Assembly (NCBI GenBank): GCA_011364965.1
Contig: RDOB01000005.1
Location: forward strand, 1 to 64,000
Length of the DNA: 64,000 bases
Direction of reading: 5' to 3'
Origin: Candidatus Heimdallarchaeota archaeon
Lineage (GTDB): Archaea; Asgardarchaeota; Heimdallarchaeia; Hodarchaeales; Hodarchaeaceae
The notes beneath the pieces were generated by a model. It did not search any database. It was not told the origin of the DNA and worked only from the letters and a program-made list of their open reading frames with translations. Made by a program: the position numbers and the translations under genes. How positions within the stretch are numbered: position 1 is the stretch's first letter; the number at the start of each line of letters is the position of its first letter. Shown piece by piece: positions 11,717 through 20,119 of the stretch.

Positions 11717-14605
11717 ATGAAGAACTGGTATAAAATAATTCCCATTTTAGTATTTGGAATCAATATAATAGGTATTCTGGTAATAAATTCCGAAAACAAT
11801 ATGCTTTATGAAATCAATCATCCTTCTCGATTAGCACATTCCTATTTTAGTTCTTCGATTAAGGTATCCACTAACCCCTCATCTAGAAACTCCGTTTCTC
11901 ATCCGCTGTTGTCAGTGACAGAGAACACCACCTCTATTCTTGATATCACAGGTATAAAGGATAATTTTCAAGTTGCTTTTGAGCCAAATATCTGGGCCGA
12001 TCAGTTAGGATCAAGTTCCCAGGCACTGATATCACCTAGTTTGTATCAAAATGGATTAATTGTTACAACTGAACCTGAAGAACTTAATAATTCCCTTTTT
12101 GTTCGTATTGGTAACAGTGGATATGGAGATACCCTAAATACGGCTTTAGACACAAAACTTCTCGATGGTTTATCTGCAGGGTGGCGAATTGAATTTCCAG
12201 TAATAGAGGATTTTGATTTGATACACATTGCTTTTAAATGGCGGTATAATGCAGAAGATGGAGTATTCGATGATTACGTGGAAGTTAAACCTGGAGTTGT
12301 TACAGATTCCACTCCAGACTTTCAAGAGGTCAGAGCACGCATTTCTGCACCAAATGAAAGTAATTCATTTTGGTTGAACACTCCCTCTACCACTGATAAT
12401 CCTAATGGTACGGTATATTATCGGATGGGATCCGTTGTTACCCAAGATGAGGAATGGATGACGTTCTCCTATAATTTTTCAGTCGCTCCATCAGCTACTA
12501 ATTATACTCTTGAATTAGGTGCTTTCTTGAATACACGGGAATTCTATAATGAATATTTTGATGTCTGGTTTGATGATATAGAAATTATTGGGGTAAACAA
12601 TGCTTTAGATGATATTCCTCCGATCCCAGTCACTATGGGACTTGATCGCACCTTAAATGTGTCCGAATTCACCTTTTGGACTGAATTTGCTGAAGGTTCA
12701 TGGATGAGTTCGATTAAAAATGTCAGTGTATACTACAATCGAACTGGTCTCCTTTCCAATGCTTCAGTGAATGATAGCTTGATCTTTCAGCCTCCATATA
12801 TCCTTGATAATGCTGGGTATAATCATACAGTCTGGCAGTATACTGATATTTTTGAGTTCGGAGATAATGTCAGTTACTATTTCCTGATTTTTGATCTATC
12901 GGATAATAGCTATCAAACTCCAATAGACTGGGTTATTATTGGCGATTTCGAAGCTCCCCGAATTATTGGTATATTTAATCCGCTAGATAAGAGTTTTCTG
13001 CGTCAGTTTGGAAATGGAACCATTTCAATTAGTTTACAGGCCTATGATTGGGGTAATGCTACAGAAAGCGTTGAACTTCACTATATGATCGGTGAAGAAT
13101 TAAAAGATCCTATAGAAATGCTATTTAATGGGACATATTACACTATTCGCTTGACTATTCCCTATGGCCAAATGCTTCGCTTTAATATCACGTTATCTGA
13201 CACAGCAAGCAATTATCGCAGCTATAATTTTTATTCCATTTCTGTAACAGAAGACAAAGTTGCACCAACAATCAATGATTTCTCTATAGAAGCAAGTCAT
13301 ATTGAAGAAGGTCGTACTTTTGTCAATGTTTCGGCCTCAGATTCATTTGGGGAGATTAAAGCTGTAAATGTGGTCATTAAAAACCCAGATGATACACTTG
13401 TAAAGAATCTCACTCTACGGTATGATTCCACTAATGATCTTTACGTTTTAGGAACTGTTTTAAGATTACCCTATAATCCTGAAATAAATTATACATTCAC
13501 AGCATACGTTAAAGATGAAGCTGGGTTGATAGTGAATTCTTCGATAAATTACGTTGTTCCAGATATTGTTGCTCCTACAGTAGAAATATCAGAGGTAGTT
13601 TATACCACTCCTGGATTAATGGTTGTGTGGGTATATGCAACTGATGGTGGTAGTGGGATAGCCAGTGTGACGCTTGAAAAGAAATTTGGTAGTAGTTGGC
13701 TAGAAGAAGGGAATTTAAATTACTCTCATAAAAGGCAATTATACTATTACGAAATCCAAACTGATTTTCTTGGCAACCAATTAGTTGAAATTCGGATTAA
13801 AGCGACTGATATGGTAAATAATGTTCTCTCTGAATCTAACCGTCCGTATTTACCATATTACACACGTTACTTTTTTACTACAGGGGTTGGCTTATTAATT
13901 ACTGAAAGCTTGATCATTCTCATTGTTATTACTTTTTTCGGTGCGATTAAAGTAGCTCAACGAAGAAGAGTACGTCGAGTACGGGAAAAGCGCTTTGTTC
14001 TAGCTTTGGATCGCAGTGAGCGCTTAGCATACCTTGGGCAAGAGGCTATGTTTGGTTTTGTCGCTGCTTTTGGTCGTCGTGAAGGATCATCAAGTGTTCT
14101 GATGTGGGAACCACGTCTTATTGGCAATTTCTATCAATTCTTCAAGGAACTAGCTGATAAGGCTAATAATGCGGTCGATTTTGTTATGCAAACCAAGCCC
14201 CACGATATCGTTACCTTTGTTGATTTTAAAATTGAAGAAATTGGTTGTACTGCCATTACATTTGCTTATCCTATTTCCACATTACCTCAACAATATCTAT
14301 CTGCCCTTACACTTGATCAAGCTCCTTTAGGAGCTGGTCAGGGAGTGCTCATCCTGATGTTACTGATGAGAGAGAAATGGGGGGATGTGTCTCTAGATTT
14401 TCAGGCTGAAATCACAGATGTCATGAGAGAGCTCAAGAACCTAATACTAGCTGGAGAAGCTAAAGATATTGTCTTGCAAAAATCCCGTGAACATCGTTTG
14501 TTCATTTCTGGAACAGTTGAGGTTTTAGAAGAGATTGAGACTGATATTGATGAAATTTCAGAGGATATTATGGGTGATTTTGGGTCTGAACTTCTCGATT
14601 CATGA
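11717..14605 (+). CDS. Surface protein 3: ectodomain, TM helix, divergent cytoplasmic longin-like domain
   Basis: This 962-residue protein is the third member of the operon. It has an N-terminal hydrophobic signal segment (about 7-24), a beta-rich ectodomain to about 715 with Ig/FN3-like units that begin at -APRI-, -APTI- and -APTV-, and one transmembrane helix at about 722-742. A strongly basic stretch (KVAQRRRVRRVREKR) follows. The cytoplasmic tail (about 743-962) keeps the layout of the two upstream tails: a first strand ending in MWEP (versus IYPE or WEPA), a central strand pair, REKWGD and a C-terminal helix. It has FGRREGSS in place of FDQV-x-GPVP. The TGA stop overlaps the ATG of the next gene (ATGA), indicating translational coupling. 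The role is inferred to match its neighbours. Confidence 0.83.
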   Translation: MKNWYKIIPILVFGINIIGILVINSENNMLYEINHPSRLAHSYFSSSIKVSTNPSSRNSVSHPLLSVTENTTSILDITGIKDNFQVAFEPNIWADQLGSSSQALISPSLYQNGLIVTTEPEELNNSLFVRIGNSGYGDTLNTALDTKLLDGLSAGWRIEFPVIEDFDLIHIAFKWRYNAEDGVFDDYVEVKPGVVTDSTPDFQEVRARISAPNESNSFWLNTPSTTDNPNGTVYYRMGSVVTQDEEWMTFSYNFSVAPSATNYTLELGAFLNTREFYNEYFDVWFDDIEIIGVNNALDDIPPIPVTMGLDRTLNVSEFTFWTEFAEGSWMSSIKNVSVYYNRTGLLSNASVNDSLIFQPPYILDNAGYNHTVWQYTDIFEFGDNVSYYFLIFDLSDNSYQTPIDWVIIGDFEAPRIIGIFNPLDKSFLRQFGNGTISISLQAYDWGNATESVELHYMIGEELKDPIEMLFNGTYYTIRLTIPYGQMLRFNITLSDTASNYRSYNFYSISVTEDKVAPTINDFSIEASHIEEGRTFVNVSASDSFGEIKAVNVVIKNPDDTLVKNLTLRYDSTNDLYVLGTVLRLPYNPEINYTFTAYVKDEAGLIVNSSINYVVPDIVAPTVEISEVVYTTPGLMVVWVYATDGGSGIASVTLEKKFGSSWLEEGNLNYSHKRQLYYYEIQTDFLGNQLVEIRIKATDMVNNVLSESNRPYLPYYTRYFFTTGVGLLITESLIILIVITFFGAIKVAQRRRVRRVREKRFVLALDRSERLAYLGQEAMFGFVAAFGRREGSSSVLMWEPRLIGNFYQFFKELADKANNAVDFVMQTKPHDIVTFVDFKIEEIGCTAITFAYPISTLPQQYLSALTLDQAPLGAGQGVLILMLLMREKWGDVSLDFQAEITDVMRELKNLILAGEAKDIVLQKSREHRLFISGTVEVLEEIETDIDEISEDIMGDFGSELLDS

Positions 14606-14901
14606 GAAGATTGAAATACCTAATTTTCTTCCCTTTTTTCTATCATTCAATCGCGAGAGTAATCATAATGAGTGAAATCATGCGTTTACGTACTGAACCC
14701 TGTTCAATCTGCAAAAAAACCTTGGCATTTGGGATAAAAGCTTCTGAGTTGAAACCCGATATTACTGGTTTAGATCTCTATCTTGATCTTCATGGATTAA
14801 ATGATGAATCCCCTCACGCTCGATTGTTATATATTGATGCTAATGGATTTGTTAGGACTATAACTATGATTAATAAATTCACAAAAATCCTGCATGAATA
14901 A
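14602..14901 (+). CDS. Small CxxC protein at the end of the surface-protein operon
   Basis: The frame gives 99 residues from an ATG that overlaps the upstream stop by 4 bases. A second ATG at 14668 would give a 77-residue cytosolic protein beginning MSEIMRLRTEPCSICKK. The first 22 residues are hydrophobic and may be either a short anchor or untranslated sequence. The core has a single CxxC pair, then a conserved-looking LDLYLDLHGL segment and a strand-rich C-terminus. One CxxC is not enough for a monomeric zinc site, so metal binding could need a dimer. I do not recognise the family. Its tight coupling to three proteins with cytoplasmic longin-like tails suggests a cytosolic partner, which is inference. 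Confidence 0.6.
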   Translation: MRRLKYLIFFPFFYHSIARVIIMSEIMRLRTEPCSICKKTLAFGIKASELKPDITGLDLYLDLHGLNDESPHARLLYIDANGFVRTITMINKFTKILHE

Positions 14902-14911
14902 TATTGAAGGT

Positions 14912-15316
14912 TTATAGAATATCCATGTGAATTCGTTGAGCAGTTCCTCGGGTTCCTTTCCTCGAGCATGTTACACTAAATAATGGAACATTGTACTCAA
15001 TTGCGAGAAGAGTTGCATCATCTAGACTATCTCCGACCAAAATATCTAATATCGCTCCATCACTGTGACGAAAAATCCGTATGTACGCGTCCTCCCGTTT
15101 TTCTATTCCCTCCTCATCCCAACCTTTTTCTACTAATATGATAGTGGGCCATAAAACTCCTTTCTTAAACCAACTTTTCCTTTCTTTAAATGGACTTTTT
15201 GGGTCTTTTTCAGCTAATTGGGGGAAAGCATACTTTTTATTGTCAATGATTTCCTTCCGTGTTACTCTTATATGAGGATTTTGCCGTGCGATCCATCCAA
15301 AGGTCTTAAATTGCAA
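14912..15316 (-). CDS. Hypothetical protein, 134 aa
   Basis: A compact alpha/beta protein with no signal peptide or membrane helix. The N-terminal part is basic and aromatic. The C-terminal half (about 85-134) alternates strands and ends in a Cys- and Arg-containing segment, SVTCSRKGTRGTAQRIHM. The DILVGDSLDDATLLAIE stretch resembles an exposed loop plus helix, but I could not assign a family. It is convergent with the surface-protein operon, with only 10 bases between stops. No partner gene is obvious. It is probably real because codon use and length suit the region. Confidence 0.55.
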   Translation of the reverse strand: MQFKTFGWIARQNPHIRVTRKEIIDNKKYAFPQLAEKDPKSPFKERKSWFKKGVLWPTIILVEKGWDEEGIEKREDAYIRIFRHSDGAILDILVGDSLDDATLLAIEYNVPLFSVTCSRKGTRGTAQRIHMDIL

Positions 15317-15528
15317 TCTAATCCCACTCTAGCCGAATAAAAATCTTATATTTCGATTTTAATACTTTATTTGATACCTAATTTATCCCCTTTCAATTCA
15401 CTTGTGACCAATCTTAATCGTTCCTCGATTAAAAAAAGTTTTTGGATTCGAATATTTTTCTTTAGTAAAGAAATCAATGCTATATTGGCTTTCATGATGT
15501 TAAACTAAGGGATTCTATACTTCTTTCC

Positions 15529-16077
15529 TCATACTTCTTCAGAATAAGAACCAAGATCTTCACTGTTCAAATTCAGAGAAGAAATATCCTTCTTTGCTTC
15601 TTTTCGTGGAGGAATTAAGGTAAATTTTGCTAAATTTCTGCTGAATACAAAAAATAACGCAATTTCTAATAGAAATAAAAGGACTTGTAGGAAAATCATT
15701 TCAACTATCATTTCTAAAATATATGTTATTCCAATAATTATGCTAATATATGCCAGATCTGAAGAAAGTAAATCAGGGGGTGTTATTGGTCTTAATTTCT
15801 TCATATTCAGAACTGCTTCGATTACTACTAACATTCCTCCTCCAAAACCTCCTATAACAGCCCCTAAAAAGATTACACTAGGCCAAACGACTTTTAGCTG
15901 CCATAATTCGAGAGATATAAATTCTATTCCACTTGTAATAAGTACAATAAGAAAATAACTCGTGATAGGTGCAATCAACACTGATAATAAAATATTTAGA
16001 TAGGAAGGCTTTTTGGGCTGTACCATTAGTGCAGTTTCCTTATCTTCGATTGGTAGGTTGGAAGTCATAATCCTCAC
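15529..16077 (-). CDS. Four-helix membrane protein downstream of lysK
   Basis: This 182-residue protein has about four hydrophobic helices (about 28-49, 65-90, 107-127 and 128-148), with a glycine-rich stretch, GAVIGGFGGGM, in the second. The N-terminal 25 residues and the acidic-serine C-terminus are polar and probably cytoplasmic. Its ATG overlaps the lysK stop (16074-16077), so the two are translated from one message. There are no catalytic motifs and I do not recognise the family. The coupling with lysyl-tRNA synthetase may be incidental. Confidence 0.65.
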   Translation of the reverse strand: MRIMTSNLPIEDKETALMVQPKKPSYLNILLSVLIAPITSYFLIVLITSGIEFISLELWQLKVVWPSVIFLGAVIGGFGGGMLVVIEAVLNMKKLRPITPPDLLSSDLAYISIIIGITYILEMIVEMIFLQVLLFLLEIALFFVFSRNLAKFTLIPPRKEAKKDISSLNLNSEDLGSYSEEV

Positions 16078-17738
16078 TCATTTATTATCTTTATTGCTTC
16101 TTCTAATCTTTTAATAACCCATTCTTTCTCTAATGCAGCGATGAAAGGAGCAAAACGAGGTCCTTTATCCATTCCTAGGAAGATCTGATATAAGAGTGAG
16201 AAGAAGTTTGTCATATCTTTACGCGAGACTTGTTCGTTTTCGCGTAATAAAATCATCTTTTGCTTAATACTTTCTTCAGTCCATTTAATTTCTCTGAATG
16301 CTTGAGTTAATTCCCTTAAAAGGAAGATTAATTTTTTGTCAGTGTCACTTGCTATATCTAATGAAAGCGGTTCAGGTATATTAATCCGTAAGAAAGAAGG
16401 ACCGTATGTATTTACCCAGTTTCGTGCTTGTTTTAACCTATTATGGATATAAATTTCAATACTCTCTGTAACAGGTATATTCAGAATTTCTGTTGCAATT
16501 AATTTTCGGATAGCTTCTTTTGTTCCTTCCCAATCGTCAGCTATTAATTGTGATAATATTATTGCATGTACGTAATCTAGCTGGAATCCTAAATAAGGTG
16601 GTACGTTGTTATAGTATGTAATTTCAATACTTCTTCGAATTGCTCTTAGTTCAGGTCCATCTTCAAATGCTTCAATACCGTGATATATCCGTACAGCTCG
16701 ATCGTATTCTGCTACATATGTTGGGAGTTTATCCAATCCTACGACTATTCTTCTTCTGGGGGGAGTCTTCAGGTACATATATTTCAGTACTTCTGCGTCT
16801 GCAAATTTTAACCAATGAGTAGGAGTAAATCCAATGAAACCTGAGCTTGTCATATCCCCAAAATCGTTTTTTCCCTCACTATAACCAACCCATTCGTTCC
16901 AAAATCCGAAAGGGCCTTTCCGTTTAAGTACTGATTCTAATACTTCAATACAGCTATCTCTAGAGCCTCCTGGGGTGGCATGATCTTTCCCATATGGTTC
17001 AAAGTGAACCTTGAGTACATACCAGATTGCTAGCCATTCCAACCGCCAAGTCAATTTTCCTAATTGCATATCGGACCAATCTTCAGTTTCACAGCTTGTA
17101 CATGTGTAACGGACTTTATACTGCTTTAGGTCGACTTCTAATGCTTTTGTTGTTCCAATTTTATTACATTTATTACATAATGGGTTAAATGGAATCCAAT
17201 CTTCAGGAAAAGGATTTTCTCCTCGATATTTATTGAGAATTTCCCGAATTCTGTCCTTCTCGTTAATTAGCTTAATGATAGTCTTTTTCATCTTTTCTGT
17301 TGTGTAAAGTTCATGAGTTCTGATTATATTTACATCCTTCCCGAACTTTGGGAGGGGATTCCCAAACTCTTTCCAAAAGTAATTGATCCAAGATGTTGAT
17401 TCCCCACTCGGATCGGGAACATCAACTAGTCTCCAATCTTGATATTTTTTTGCAGGATCTGGATCCTGAAAAGCCTCCAACTGAGCTTTCTTTGCTTTCC
17501 ATGGATCAGAGGTATATAAAATTAAATAATGCGTTGCATGAAAGCCTCGTTCCTTAAGTTCATTTACAACTGCATTTGTCAGGATTATTTCGCCCCGTAA
17601 CCGGCCAATGTGTTGTCTACCAGACACAGAAATTCCGCAATTACAATTAAAACTCTTTATTTTTGGCCAATTATTAATTAAATCTGAAGTTAATCCATCA
17701 ATCCAGTGAGAAGGGGGAGAATCGGAGTTATTCGCCAT
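16074..17738 (-). CDS. lysK: Lysyl-tRNA synthetase, class I
   Basis: This is the archaeal-type class I LysRS, which charges tRNA-Lys with lysine using ATP. The HIGH-type signature is HIGR at residues 43-46, in the context SGRQHIGRLRGE. A CNKC/CTSC pair in the middle suggests a zinc site. The family-typical block GKLTWRLEWLAIWYVLKV, followed by EPYGKDHATPGGS, is clear. The KMSKS-equivalent loop reads DMTSSG (295-300), so the family's signature lysines are not obvious there. A helical C-terminal anticodon-binding part follows. The length, 554 residues, is usual for the family. The start is backed by a GGAG ribosome-binding site about 10 bases upstream (complement of 17749-17752). It shares a transcript with the downstream membrane protein. 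Confidence 0.93.
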   Translation of the reverse strand: MANNSDSPPSHWIDGLTSDLINNWPKIKSFNCNCGISVSGRQHIGRLRGEIILTNAVVNELKERGFHATHYLILYTSDPWKAKKAQLEAFQDPDPAKKYQDWRLVDVPDPSGESTSWINYFWKEFGNPLPKFGKDVNIIRTHELYTTEKMKKTIIKLINEKDRIREILNKYRGENPFPEDWIPFNPLCNKCNKIGTTKALEVDLKQYKVRYTCTSCETEDWSDMQLGKLTWRLEWLAIWYVLKVHFEPYGKDHATPGGSRDSCIEVLESVLKRKGPFGFWNEWVGYSEGKNDFGDMTSSGFIGFTPTHWLKFADAEVLKYMYLKTPPRRRIVVGLDKLPTYVAEYDRAVRIYHGIEAFEDGPELRAIRRSIEITYYNNVPPYLGFQLDYVHAIILSQLIADDWEGTKEAIRKLIATEILNIPVTESIEIYIHNRLKQARNWVNTYGPSFLRINIPEPLSLDIASDTDKKLIFLLRELTQAFREIKWTEESIKQKMILLRENEQVSRKDMTNFFSLLYQIFLGMDKGPRFAPFIAALEKEWVIKRLEEAIKIINE

Positions 17739-17798
17739 TTATTCGTGGCTCCATTTGTAAGAAGCTAAGTAAGAGAACAGGAGGACACTGAAACAAGG

Positions 17799-17808
17799 AT
17801 TTAAAAAA
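17799..17808 (-). promoter_or_regulatory. Possible TATA box of lysK
   Basis: On the minus strand this reads TTTTTTAAAT, an archaeal TATA-like element about 65 bases before the lysK start. It would give a leader of about 38 bases containing the GGAG ribosome-binding site. It rests on base composition and spacing only. Confidence 0.3.
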
Positions 17809-17949
17809 GGCAAGATCAAGTTATAAAACGGAAAAAAGCAGCGAATATATGCTCATAAATTTGTTTAATTATTCCCTAATAGTAATTAAATTGTTTTATT
17901 GGACAAATATCGAAAAAATGGTAAGTATTAATAGGAAGGTTCGGAAAAC

Positions 17950-19161
17950 ATGAAAGCTCTGGTCTTAGCAGGAGGAAGTGGGAAGGAGATGTATCCATTA
18001 TCAGAATATTCTCCAAAAACCATGTTAAAAATCCATGGGAAGCCAATCCTTGAATATGTGCTCTGCGGATTACTTGAAACTGGAATTGAAGAGTTTGTGA
18101 TTGTAATTGGGTATCTTGGAGAGAAAATCGGTGAAATGGTTGAACCTTTTCGTCAAAAAGGGATTAATATACAAGTAATAAATCAAAAGGACCAGAAGGG
18201 AATTGAAGGAGCAATCTTAGCTGCACGAAGTGCGTTTTCGGAAAAAGACTCATTTTTACTGGCGTATGGAGATATATTGGCTCCTCCACTGTTTTACCAT
18301 CACTTAATGAATTCCTATGTGAATACTGCTGCTGATGGAGCAGTTGCTGTTACACTAGTTGGCAAATCTGCAGAATTTGGGATAGCTAGTATTGATGAAC
18401 GAGGTTTCATTCAAGAAATTCTTCCTACGGTTCCTGATAACGGTTCTGAAGCAAGTTACATATTTGCTGGAGCATCTATTTTACCAGGTGAGTTTTTTGA
18501 ATATTTAGCAGAAGAGCAAGCATTCACAGCGACATTAGTTCGTCTTGTCAAAGAACAAAGGCGATTATGTGCTTCGGTATGGCAAAAAGAATGGTTAGAT
18601 GTCGGTTATCCCTGGGATTTATTAGCTGCTAACCAAGATGCATTTTCTAATTTAGAACACGCTCGAATCCATAATACAGCTAAAATTTCCCCTTCTGCAT
18701 ATATTTCTGGTTTGGCTTTAATAGAAGAAAATGTTATCGTTGATCATAATGCAGTTATCGTAGGACCATGTTTTATAGGGAAAAATTCCTATATAGGCAC
18801 GAATACTTTGATTCGGGACTTCACTTGTATTGAGGAAAATTGTGTGATCGGGTATTCTGTCGAAATTAAGAATTCAGTCATTCAATCAGATGTAAAAATC
18901 GGCAGATTATCCTATATTGGAGATAGTGTTGTTGGTCAAAATGTACGACTCGGATCGGGGGTTACTACGATGAATGTTTTAACCGATGTAAATCAAAAAC
19001 CGATAACTAAAGAAATTAAGGGACGTTCATATCAGAAACTTGGATCAGTCATTGGTCCAAACTCAACCATCGGTTCTAATGCTGTAATTCTCCCCGAGGT
19101 CATAATAGGAGCTGATAAGCATATACCCTCTGGATCCGTTGTAGAAGAGAATATAATTTAA
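17950..19161 (+). CDS. Sugar-phosphate nucleotidyltransferase with left-handed beta-helix (GlmU-like)
   Basis: This 403-residue protein has an N-terminal nucleotidyltransferase Rossmann domain (1 to about 230) and a C-terminal hexapeptide-repeat left-handed beta helix (about 235-400, with repeats such as ISPSAYISG and IGKNSYIGT). That is the layout of archaeal GlmU-like bifunctional enzymes, which make UDP-GlcNAc or dTDP-glucose type precursors for glycosylation. The Mg-binding aspartate lies in LAYGDIL. The signature loop is LAGGSGKEMYPL: the usual GxGTR has become GSGKE, losing the phosphate-contacting arginine, although PKTML and GKPI after it are normal. A strong ribosome-binding site (AGGAAGGT) precedes the start. 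The gene is monocistronic and divergent from lysK. The exact sugar cannot be read from sequence. Confidence 0.85.
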   Translation: MKALVLAGGSGKEMYPLSEYSPKTMLKIHGKPILEYVLCGLLETGIEEFVIVIGYLGEKIGEMVEPFRQKGINIQVINQKDQKGIEGAILAARSAFSEKDSFLLAYGDILAPPLFYHHLMNSYVNTAADGAVAVTLVGKSAEFGIASIDERGFIQEILPTVPDNGSEASYIFAGASILPGEFFEYLAEEQAFTATLVRLVKEQRRLCASVWQKEWLDVGYPWDLLAANQDAFSNLEHARIHNTAKISPSAYISGLALIEENVIVDHNAVIVGPCFIGKNSYIGTNTLIRDFTCIEENCVIGYSVEIKNSVIQSDVKIGRLSYIGDSVVGQNVRLGSGVTTMNVLTDVNQKPITKEIKGRSYQKLGSVIGPNSTIGSNAVILPEVIIGADKHIPSGSVVEENII

Positions 19162-19165
19162 TCTT

Positions 19166-19198
19166 AAAAAAATAATTGGGCGTATGAATCAAAAAAAA
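19166..19198 (-). terminator. T-rich terminator between convergent genes
   Basis: On the minus strand two T runs (8 T at 19191-19198 and 7 T at 19166-19172) lie just downstream of the 19221-19919 gene. Archaeal RNA polymerase stops at such oligo-T tracts. Confidence 0.5.
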
Positions 19199-19220
19199 TA
19201 AGTGAGAGAAGATATTCAGA

Positions 19221-19919
19221 TTAAACGTTTAACTTCTCACTTGGGACATAAGAGAGGATTTTTCTGACTTCTTTTTCCTTCATATTAACTCTGAAAACAT
19301 TGGGTATCCGATGAATATGGGGATCTGTCTCTGGTTTGATGAATAGATCTCCACTTAAGAAGAGCATTTTCTCGAAAATATCGGGAGTGGTTTTTTCAAT
19401 GTGAGCGTGTTGGGCGTTTCCAAACCGTCGTTCATCGCCTAAAATTCCTCGATGATGATAGATCTCGGTGGGGGAGATCATCCAATAATCAATTCGGCTA
19501 TAGATATATATAACGATTAAATGAAGAAAAATTAGCAGACTAAAGAAGAAATAGAATTCCATTGATGCACTAATTGAAGGTAAGGTGAATCCAAAATCTA
19601 GTTCAGGGATCTGAGTTCTAAGTAAGGTCCAAATTAGCACAATTATAATTACTCCTGCAGCAATTAAGGCGGTTTTTCCTACACCAAAGTCAAAAGCCAC
19701 TATTATAAAATTGAAGGCGAATACTGCGAAAAAGAATGTCCCAAGGGCATTTGAGAATTCGGGTGTCATTGTATTACCCATTAAGACTTGGATTAAAAAC
19801 ACAATAAAGGCTACAATCATACTAGGGTAAAAGAATATTGTTTCTGGATAGCCTCTAATAATTATGTAATCTTTTTCAGATTTATTTTGAGAAGGTTGAA
19901 TTTTGGTAGTCTCAGACAT
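19221..19919 (-). CDS. Membrane protein with C-terminal PH-like domain
   Basis: From the ATG at 19919 this is a 232-residue protein. An in-frame ATG at 19955 exists, but GGAGG (complement of 19928-19932) sits 8 bases before the inner ATG, which decides the start. About five hydrophobic helices fill residues 30-155. The C-terminal 75 residues look like a bacterial-type PH (bPH2) domain: a DYWMISPTEIYHHRGI start, a FGNAQHAHIEKTTPDIFEK middle (the usual I-x-x-V/I-x-x-x-x-x-x-x-x-F pattern) and a closing strand. Such proteins are usually of unknown function at the membrane. The gene is convergent with the nucleotidyltransferase. Confidence 0.7.
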   Translation of the reverse strand: MSETTKIQPSQNKSEKDYIIIRGYPETIFFYPSMIVAFIVFLIQVLMGNTMTPEFSNALGTFFFAVFAFNFIIVAFDFGVGKTALIAAGVIIIVLIWTLLRTQIPELDFGFTLPSISASMEFYFFFSLLIFLHLIVIYIYSRIDYWMISPTEIYHHRGILGDERRFGNAQHAHIEKTTPDIFEKMLFLSGDLFIKPETDPHIHRIPNVFRVNMKEKEVRKILSYVPSEKLNV

Positions 19920-19927
19920 ATATGAGT

Positions 19928-19932
19928 CCTCC
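19928..19932 (-). promoter_or_regulatory. Ribosome-binding site deciding a start
   Basis: GGAGG on the minus strand, 8 bases before the ATG at 19919. It argues against the in-frame ATG further upstream at 19955. Confidence 0.6.
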
Positions 19933-20119
19933 ATTACAGAATTATAGACTAACAAACAATATGCTCAAAACATATATTTGTATGTTTGGAAACTAAAATC
20001 AAGATTGAGGTTTAACAAGCGTGTTCTAGAAAAGCATTGTATGATTATGTAGTTGCTTGAATTTAATTGCAGCAAGAAATTTCAAAATTTATTATTAAAT
20101 AAGTGTTATAGATCAGGTG

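Noticed and set aside
15081..15275. Plus-strand frame opposite the 134-residue hypothetical gene
   Set aside because: Antisense shadow with a low-complexity Phe/Ser composition and no start signal.
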